A DNA stretch of 48,343 nt from an uncultured Mycoplasmatota bacterium (GTDB lineage: Bacteria; Bacillota_I; Bacilli_A; RF39; UBA660). Positions within the stretch are counted from its first letter, which is position 1. The number at the start of each line of letters is the position of its first letter. The position numbers and the translations under genes are program-made. Below, piece by piece: positions 43,793 through 48,343 of the stretch. The stretch spans positions 1 through 48,343 of the forward strand of contig USGV01000009.1 in NCBI GenBank assembly GCA_900554305.1, in the 5' to 3' direction. Under the pieces are notes generated by a model. It did not search any database, was not told the DNA's origin, and was given only the letters and a program-made list of their open reading frames with translations.

Positions 43793-44947
43793 TTATTCAT
43801 AAGCTTCTTGATAGATAGCTAAGATGTCTTCTTTTGTTACTTCTCTTGGATTTCCACCAGTACATACATCGTTTAGTGCTTGTTCTGCTAATGTTGGTAA
43901 CATTTCTTTAGGAATTCCAATTTCTTTTAATGTTTGTGGAATATGTAATTTTATTGATAATTCTTTTACTGCATCTACTACTTTGTCTACAGCTTCTTCA
44001 TCTGTTGTATTACTCATATCCATTCCAAATGCATTTCCCATGTTTCTAAATAAATCTGGGCAAACTTTTCCATTGAATTTTAATACATGTGGTAATAATA
44101 ATGCATTAGCTACACCATGAGGAGTATCAAAGTATGCTCCTAATGAATGTGCCATAGAATGAACAATTCCAAGTCCTACATTTGAGAATCCCATACCAGC
44201 AATGTATTGTGCATACCCAATCTTTTCTACTGCTTTTTCATCTTTGTCATTTGCAGCTTTTTCTAGATTCTTATAAATTAATGACATTGCATTAATATGG
44301 AACATGTCTGGTATTAACCATGCAGCTTTAGTAATATATCCTTCCATTGCATGAGTTAAGGCATCCATACCAGTTGATGCAGCTATCTTTTGTGGCATAC
44401 CTTGCATTAAATCAGGATCGATAATTGCTACTACTGGAATGTCATGTACATCTACACATACCATTTTCTTAGTTCTTACTTCATCAGTAATGACATAATT
44501 AATTGTTACTTCTGCAGCTGTTCCTGCCGTTGTTGGTAAAGCGATTAAAGGTAATGCTTTATTCTTTGTCGCAGCTGTTCCATCTAGACTTACTACATCA
44601 CTAAATTCTGGATTTGTCATAATTATAGCAATTGCTTTTGCTGTATCGATAGAGCTTCCTCCTCCTACAGCTACAATACAATCCACTTCATGATCTTTAG
44701 CAACTTTTACTCCGTCTTGTACATTTTCTACAGATGGATTGGGTTTTACCCCGTCATATACATGATAGTTTATTTGTTTTTTGTCTAATACATCTGTTAC
44801 TAAAGTAACAGTTCCTGTTTCTAATAGTGATTTATCTGTTACTACTAGAACCTTTTCAAAATGTCTTGCTTCTATTTCTTCAGTTAATTTTTCTCTGGCT
44901 CCACGACCAAAGTATGATGTTTCATTTAATATAATTCTATTTATCAT
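43793..44947 (-). CDS. fucO: Iron-dependent alcohol dehydrogenase, lactaldehyde reductase (FucO) type
   Basis: Reduces lactaldehyde to 1,2-propanediol with NADH, or the reverse. The 384 residues follow E. coli FucO closely by motif: start NRIILNETSYFGRGA, nucleotide motif GGGSSIDTAKA, LPTTAGTAAEVTINYVITDE, and CTGGNPREVT near the end. Metal ligands D195, H199, H263 and H277 are present. No fucose or rhamnose genes are nearby, so the substrate may come from another source such as methylglyoxal. ATG at 44947 follows GGGAGG. Confidence 0.9.
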   Translation of the reverse strand: MINRIILNETSYFGRGAREKLTEEIEARHFEKVLVVTDKSLLETGTVTLVTDVLDKKQINYHVYDGVKPNPSVENVQDGVKVAKDHEVDCIVAVGGGSSIDTAKAIAIIMTNPEFSDVVSLDGTAATKNKALPLIALPTTAGTAAEVTINYVITDEVRTKKMVCVDVHDIPVVAIIDPDLMQGMPQKIAASTGMDALTHAMEGYITKAAWLIPDMFHINAMSLIYKNLEKAANDKDEKAVEKIGYAQYIAGMGFSNVGLGIVHSMAHSLGAYFDTPHGVANALLLPHVLKFNGKVCPDLFRNMGNAFGMDMSNTTDEEAVDKVVDAVKELSIKLHIPQTLKEIGIPKEMLPTLAEQALNDVCTGGNPREVTKEDILAIYQEAYE

Positions 44948-44971
44948 TTCACTAGCCTCCCTATCGTAACA

Positions 44972-44980
44972 ATTATACCA
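44972..44980 (-). promoter_or_regulatory. Extended -10 promoter of the FucO/FIST/ALDH operon
   Basis: TGGTATAAT on the minus strand with weak TTTTCT at 17 bases. Confidence 0.6.
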
Positions 44981-45012
44981 TATTTTTATTTTTTAGAAAA
45001 ATAGTTTTCTGT

Positions 45013-45050
45013 AGAAAAAAAGAAAAAACACCAAATTTGATGTTTTTTCT
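45013..45050 (-). terminator. Terminator of tsaD
   Basis: GAAAAAACA (45022-45030) pairs with TGTTTTTTC (45041-45049) and is followed by CTTTTTTTC on the minus strand. Confidence 0.75.
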
Positions 45051-45058
45051 GTCAATTC

Positions 45059-46072
45059 TTATTCTAGTACAGCACTTGAAGTACTATTTAATGTTAAATC
45101 AGCAACTCTTCCGTCTAGATATGCATAATAACCAGCGGCGGCAATCATAGCAGCATTATCTGTACAATACTTCATAGGTGGAACCGACATTTCTATGCCT
45201 TCTTCTTCAGCTAACTTTTCTATTTCACTACGTAATATTTGATTGGCAGCTACGCCTCCTGCTACTATTAGATATTTTATATTTTTATCTTCTATTGCTT
45301 TTTTTGTTTTACTTACTACAGACTCAACTGCAACTTTTTGGAATGATGCTGCTAAATCAGCTTGTCGTAATTCTTCACCACGTTGCTTTTCATTGTGAAC
45401 TAGATTGATTACAGCACTTTTTAAACCACTAAATGAGAAATTATAACTATCATCATGTAGAGGGATTGGTAATTTATATGTTGGTTTTCCTTCTTTTGAT
45501 AGTTTGTCTAACTTTGGTCCACCTGGATATTCTAGATTCATTACTCTAGCTACTTTGTCATAGCATTCTCCAATAGCATCATCTAGTGTACCACCTAGTT
45601 TTTTAAATTTATAATGATCTGTCATTTCAATTAGTTCTGTATGTCCACCACTTACTACTAAGGCAAGTAAAGGGAATTTTAATGGTCTTACTAAACTATT
45701 AGCATAGATGTGTCCAGCAATATGATGTACTGGAATTAATGGTTTTTGATATAACCAAGCAAGAGTCTTTGCTGCTTCTAAACCGATTAGTAAAGAACCA
45801 ATTAAACCTGGTCCATAGGTAATTGCTATGGCATCGATTTGTTCCATTGTCATATTTGCTTTTTCAAGACATTCTTCTAAAACCATTGTAATATTTTTTA
45901 CATGATGACGGCTGGCAATTTCTGGTACTACTCCGCCAAAGTCTTTATGAATATCTATTTGTGAAGAAATCACAGTTGCAAGTTCTTCTGTACCATTCTT
46001 TACTACAGACACACTTGTTTCATCACAACTACTTTCGATTCCTAATATATACATATCTTTTTTTTCTTGCAT
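45059..46072 (-). CDS. tsaD: tRNA N6-adenosine threonylcarbamoyltransferase TsaD
   Basis: Transfers threonylcarbamoyl to A37 of ANN-decoding tRNAs. The 337 residues contain the Kae1/TsaD signature: GIESSCDETSVSVV, metal-binding ASRHHVKNI, the ITYGPGLIGSLLIG loop, VSGGHTEL, GGPKLDKLSKEG and VAGGVAANQILR. The start at 46072 (GAGTGG in front) is preferred over M7. The partners TsaB, TsaC and TsaE are not in the window. Confidence 0.96.
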   Translation of the reverse strand: MQEKKDMYILGIESSCDETSVSVVKNGTEELATVISSQIDIHKDFGGVVPEIASRHHVKNITMVLEECLEKANMTMEQIDAIAITYGPGLIGSLLIGLEAAKTLAWLYQKPLIPVHHIAGHIYANSLVRPLKFPLLALVVSGGHTELIEMTDHYKFKKLGGTLDDAIGECYDKVARVMNLEYPGGPKLDKLSKEGKPTYKLPIPLHDDSYNFSFSGLKSAVINLVHNEKQRGEELRQADLAASFQKVAVESVVSKTKKAIEDKNIKYLIVAGGVAANQILRSEIEKLAEEEGIEMSVPPMKYCTDNAAMIAAAGYYAYLDGRVADLTLNSTSSAVLE

Positions 46073-46098
46073 TTTACCACTCTTTTCATTTCGTTCTT

Positions 46099-46107
46099 AT
46101 TTTATCA
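46099..46107 (-). promoter_or_regulatory. Possible extended -10 promoter of tsaD
   Basis: TGATAAAAT on the minus strand; no convincing -35, and only a weak hairpin separates it from the GNAT stop. Confidence 0.35.
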
Positions 46108-46146
46108 TATTTTTTCTTTTTTTTCTACCTATAAGTGGTATTTCTT

Positions 46147-46914
46147 CTAAGCAGTTTGTTCTTTACTTATTTCTGGTTTTAAAACATAGATTTTTGAATC
46201 ATTTTCTATTATGTTTTGGTGTATTGTTCTATCGTCATCATTGGTAGCATAGATAAATTCTCCCTTTGGTGACAGTTCTACTCCTTCTGTTAATGGCATC
46301 CACATATGTAATCTTAAGTCCCCTTTATCGTCAGTTACTTTTACCCATTCGGCAATAATCATATCATCATCTAAGCAAACTTCCATACCGTGTTTTTTCA
46401 TAATTCCTTCTGAATTTGATCCTTTTAGATCTGTTCTGGCATATACAATATCAAACCCATTGTATTTAGCAAAGTCCATACTATATTCTACTAGAGTACT
46501 GCAGGCTCCTTTTCCCCTATATTCTGGAACTGTTGATAAGCCGTAAAAGTAAAGGGATGTTGCTTTGGCTCCGTTTTTTGTAAATTCTACTGTATCGTTA
46601 TCATAGTTATATATACATCCATTCATAGAAACAGGTATACCTTTCTCATCTAAATAGATAAATAATTTACCACTATCTTGGTATAACTCTAACTCTTCTT
46701 TAGCTGCTTTAAAATCAATTTCTTCTCCATATTGTTCTTCAAATGATTTTAAAAGATTTAATAGTATAAATACATTACTTTCACTATATCCCATGGTTGC
46801 GATACTGCATCCGTTCTCTAGTGTTTCCCATATTTTAAATTCTGAATCATCTAACATCATTTGCTTAAATTTGTTTTTCTTTATTTCTTCTAATAACTTT
46901 TCTTCTAATTTCAT
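46147..46914 (-). CDS. GNAT family N-acetyltransferase
   Basis: A 255-residue protein. The acetyl-CoA loop is visible as YGLSTVPEYRGKGACSTLVEYS (motif A, about residues 124-145), followed by DIVYARTDLKGSNSEGIMKKHGMEV (motif B). The N-terminal 90 and C-terminal 65 residues are extra to the minimal fold. The substrate is not predictable. It starts two bases before the stop of the M20 peptidase gene, with GGAGGAAG in front, so the two are translationally coupled. Confidence 0.85.
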   Translation of the reverse strand: MKLEEKLLEEIKKNKFKQMMLDDSEFKIWETLENGCSIATMGYSESNVFILLNLLKSFEEQYGEEIDFKAAKEELELYQDSGKLFIYLDEKGIPVSMNGCIYNYDNDTVEFTKNGAKATSLYFYGLSTVPEYRGKGACSTLVEYSMDFAKYNGFDIVYARTDLKGSNSEGIMKKHGMEVCLDDDMIIAEWVKVTDDKGDLRLHMWMPLTEGVELSPKGEFIYATNDDDRTIHQNIIENDSKIYVLKPEISKEQTA

Positions 46915-46915
46915 T

Positions 46916-47980
46916 TTAATCTTCCTCCTTTAACATTTGTTCCCATATTTTGTATAAGTCATATAAACTTTCTTTTTCTACATATTCTTTTGGTCCATGT
47001 GCAAATCCACCCTTAGGATTAGTTAGAATTGTTGGTATATTTTTATCTGAAAAATAGATAGCGTCACTAGTTGCTTCACTAGATACGATTTCAGGAATCT
47101 TGTTTAATACTTTTTTAGCAATTTCCATATATTTTTTTACATTCTTATCGTCTAAATCTGTTTTAAATAAACTTCCTGCATGAATAATTTCTATTTTTAG
47201 TTGTTGATTTAATGATTCAAGGTACTTTATGATACTTTCTTTTGTATCTTTTGATGTATGCCGAATATCTAGATACATAGTGGCAGAAGCTGCTACACTG
47301 TTTAAGGCTTCTCCTCCTTCTATCATGGATAAATTTATTGATGTTTTATAATCTTCAACTGATGTTGGTAGTGGATATTTTTTTATTAATTTTTGATAAA
47401 TATCATATAGTGAGAGGATTGCATTTTCTCCATTGTATGGTTGAGATGCATGTGCTGATTTTGTTTTTATTGAAATTTTTAATTGTAATTGACCTTTTTC
47501 TTCTTTTACAATTTGTAGGTTATTCCCTCCATCTGGTACAATTGCGAAATCTGTATCATAAATTGTTAATAATTGTTTTGCACAGTTACCAGTAATTTCT
47601 TCATCCGATGTGATGAATAAAGCTACTTTTTTATTTGTATCTAAGTTTTTAAATAGTTCTAGACATACTGCTACACTACCTTTCATATCAAATGAACCAC
47701 GACCTTTAATTTGAGTTGCAGTTTCTATACATTCGTATTTCTCTGCTGGTACAACATCTATATGTGTACAAAATATAAGATCTAGTTTTTTTGATTTTGT
47801 ATTTGATATTACTACTGACTTTTTTCCATCAAATTCATAGTCTGTGATATATAAGTTTTTTGGTATTATACTTTTTATATAATTAAAAAGTTGCTCAAAC
47901 TCTTCTTTTTTGTCTTCTGTAGTTTGATAAGACATTAGTTTTTTCAATATTAAAGTAATATTAGTTAATTTGTTATTCAT
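46916..47980 (-). CDS. M20 family metallopeptidase/deacylase (ArgE/DapE type)
   Basis: A 354-residue two-zinc hydrolase. Ligands and base: H73 and D75 (CTHIDVVP), D98 (GRGSFDMKGS), E127-E128 (TSDEEITG), D150 (VPDGG) and a late His near 328 (FAHGPKEYV). The dimerisation domain includes KSAHASQP. Relatives hydrolyse acetylornithine, succinyl-diaminopimelate or dipeptides; which applies here cannot be read off. The ATG at 47980 follows AAGGGAG. A hairpin-plus-T-tract lies just upstream. Confidence 0.88.
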   Translation of the reverse strand: MNNKLTNITLILKKLMSYQTTEDKKEEFEQLFNYIKSIIPKNLYITDYEFDGKKSVVISNTKSKKLDLIFCTHIDVVPAEKYECIETATQIKGRGSFDMKGSVAVCLELFKNLDTNKKVALFITSDEEITGNCAKQLLTIYDTDFAIVPDGGNNLQIVKEEKGQLQLKISIKTKSAHASQPYNGENAILSLYDIYQKLIKKYPLPTSVEDYKTSINLSMIEGGEALNSVAASATMYLDIRHTSKDTKESIIKYLESLNQQLKIEIIHAGSLFKTDLDDKNVKKYMEIAKKVLNKIPEIVSSEATSDAIYFSDKNIPTILTNPKGGFAHGPKEYVEKESLYDLYKIWEQMLKEED

Positions 47981-48003
47981 AATTTTTCTCCCTTCTTTTT
48001 CCT

Positions 48004-48042
48004 AAAATATAAAAGACCTATGCTTGTATATGCATAGGTCTT
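48004..48042 (-). terminator. Terminator or attenuator upstream of the M20 gene
   Basis: An 11-bp perfect stem, AAGACCTATGC (48013-48023) with GCATAGGTCTT (48032-48042), has an eight-base loop and is followed on the minus strand by TTATATTTT. It ends the leader transcript that starts near 48231 and precedes the M20 ribosome site by about 15 bases. Confidence 0.8.
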
Positions 48043-48080
48043 ATTTATAAATAATATAGGATTATTTTAATTATGACTTC

Positions 48081-48117
48081 CGCAGATACAAGCACGACGA
48101 TAACACTTGCATCTGCG
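48081..48117 (-). ncRNA. Strong leader hairpin
   Basis: A 12-bp stem (48081-48092 with 48106-48117, one G-U pair) and a 13-base loop, in a stretch clearly richer in G and C than its surroundings. The arm GTATCTGCG could alternatively pair over nine positions with CGTAGATAC inside the arginine codons of the upstream micro-ORF, so two exclusive structures are possible. Confidence 0.6.
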
Positions 48118-48124
48118 ATATTTT

Positions 48125-48190
48125 TTATCGCTTCCTCAAGTGTCTTCGGTATCTACGTCTACGGATAATGTTTGTCATAAATAAGTTCAT
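48125..48190 (-). CDS. Arginine-rich micro-ORF (leader peptide candidate)
   Basis: Twenty-one codons starting at ATG 48190, with AGGA eight bases upstream. Eight residues are Arg, in the stretch RRRRYRRHLRKR, next to Lys and His. It lies about 40 bases after a consensus promoter and is followed by two strong hairpins, the second a terminator, before an ArgE/DapE-type gene. It may be a regulatory leader whose Arg codons sense charged tRNA, or a small cationic peptide. The next frame continues with a Cys/Arg-rich stretch up to 48067 without its own start. Confidence 0.5.
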   Translation of the reverse strand: MNLFMTNIIRRRRYRRHLRKR

Positions 48191-48215
48191 AGTCCTTTTC
48201 CTTTCTTTTTTTAGT

Positions 48216-48230
48216 ACACAACTTCTGTGT
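48216..48230 (-). promoter_or_regulatory. Hairpin at the predicted 5' end of the leader transcript
   Basis: ACACA/TGTGT stem with a GAAGT loop; the predicted start (near 48231) is at its first base. Confidence 0.45.
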
Positions 48231-48237
48231 GAGTTAG

Positions 48238-48266
48238 ATTATACATGATTTTCAAATAGTTGTCAA
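48238..48266 (-). promoter_or_regulatory. Perfect consensus SigA promoter of the leader/M20 unit
   Basis: TTGACA (48261-48266) and TATAAT (48238-48243) with the ideal 17-base spacing. It is the only promoter in the window matching consensus at both hexamers. Confidence 0.88.
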
Positions 48267-48299
48267 ATTTTCATGTTTTCATTAAATTTATAGTGAAAT

Positions 48300-48328
48300 G
48301 AAAAAGTAAGTTCCACCCTTAAATGGAA
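48300..48328 (-). terminator. Weak terminator-like hairpin at the window end
   Basis: TTCCAT/GTGGAA stem (48311-48316 with 48323-48328) followed on the minus strand by CTTACTTTTTC. It may end a gene lying beyond the window. Confidence 0.35.
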
Positions 48329-48343
48329 TTTAACTGTTCAAAT

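Noticed and set aside
48067..48190. Simple homopolymer error splitting one Arg/Cys-rich peptide
   Set aside because: Adding or removing bases in the A6 run (48121-48126) leaves the TAA in place, so an indel there cannot join the two frames; a different change or true frame shift would be needed.

Overview
The window reads as one strand-polarised chromosome segment from a very AT-rich, anaerobic, walled low-GC Gram-positive bacterium. I infer a gut Bacilli/Mollicutes-neighbouring lineage of the RF39 type. Support comes from GatCAB, PcrA, LigA and TsaD of firmicute type, an LTA synthase, an LCP protein, a sortase with its VPNTG substrate, and superoxide reductase with high-molecular-weight rubredoxin. 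The genetic code is standard. TGA is almost absent as a stop: only two intact genes use it, both in 4-base ATGA overlaps. There are no tRNA or rRNA genes, CRISPR arrays, insertion sequences or phage genes. All genes but one (the LCP gene at 4401) lie on the minus strand, so the text below runs from low to high coordinates while transcription mostly runs the other way.

Layout. 216-6413: a secreted GH73 glucosaminidase with SH3-like and Ig-like repeats, divergent from a membrane LCP protein with PASTA. 6463-8364: an oxygen-defence operon (ArsC-like protein, superoxide reductase, Hrb flavin reductase-rubredoxin, transglutaminase-like protein). 8440-11160: LTA synthase plus a membrane-anchored partner. 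11269-14630: an operon with a small membrane protein, a receptor-type GGDEF protein with altered signature, and a YihY-type membrane protein. 14684-17871: gatCAB. 17946-20337: an operon with a transglutaminase-like protein, an OB-fold membrane protein and an RNA-polymerase alpha-CTD-like protein that carries a frameshift. 20412-24139: ligA, a coiled-coil membrane protein and a BI-1 protein. 24217-28498: pcrA followed by a small protein and two tandem sugar nucleotidyltransferases. 28581-31976: a thioester/CnaB surface adhesin, its sortase and a membrane protein. 32106-35826: a small membrane protein, a YfcE phosphodiesterase and an ABC importer of the NitT/TauT type. 35900-40984: nitroreductase, zinc-ribbon protein, DUF362 protein, flavodoxin, DUF975-CmpB membrane protein and a JAMM protein. 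41138-44947: FucO-like alcohol dehydrogenase, FIST-domain protein and aldehyde dehydrogenase. 45059-47980: TsaD, GNAT and M20 peptidase. 47981-48343: a leader or small-RNA unit driven by a consensus promoter, with an arginine-rich micro-ORF and two strong hairpins.

The most interesting leads are the Arg-rich leader/terminator unit upstream of the M20-GNAT genes, the alpha-CTD gene whose real 3' end lies in another frame, the FIST protein sandwiched between two aldehyde/diol enzymes, the adhesin-sortase pair in which the expected sortase arginine is a glutamine, transcripts that appear to start directly with a small hairpin, and stop codons repeatedly embedded in terminator hairpins.
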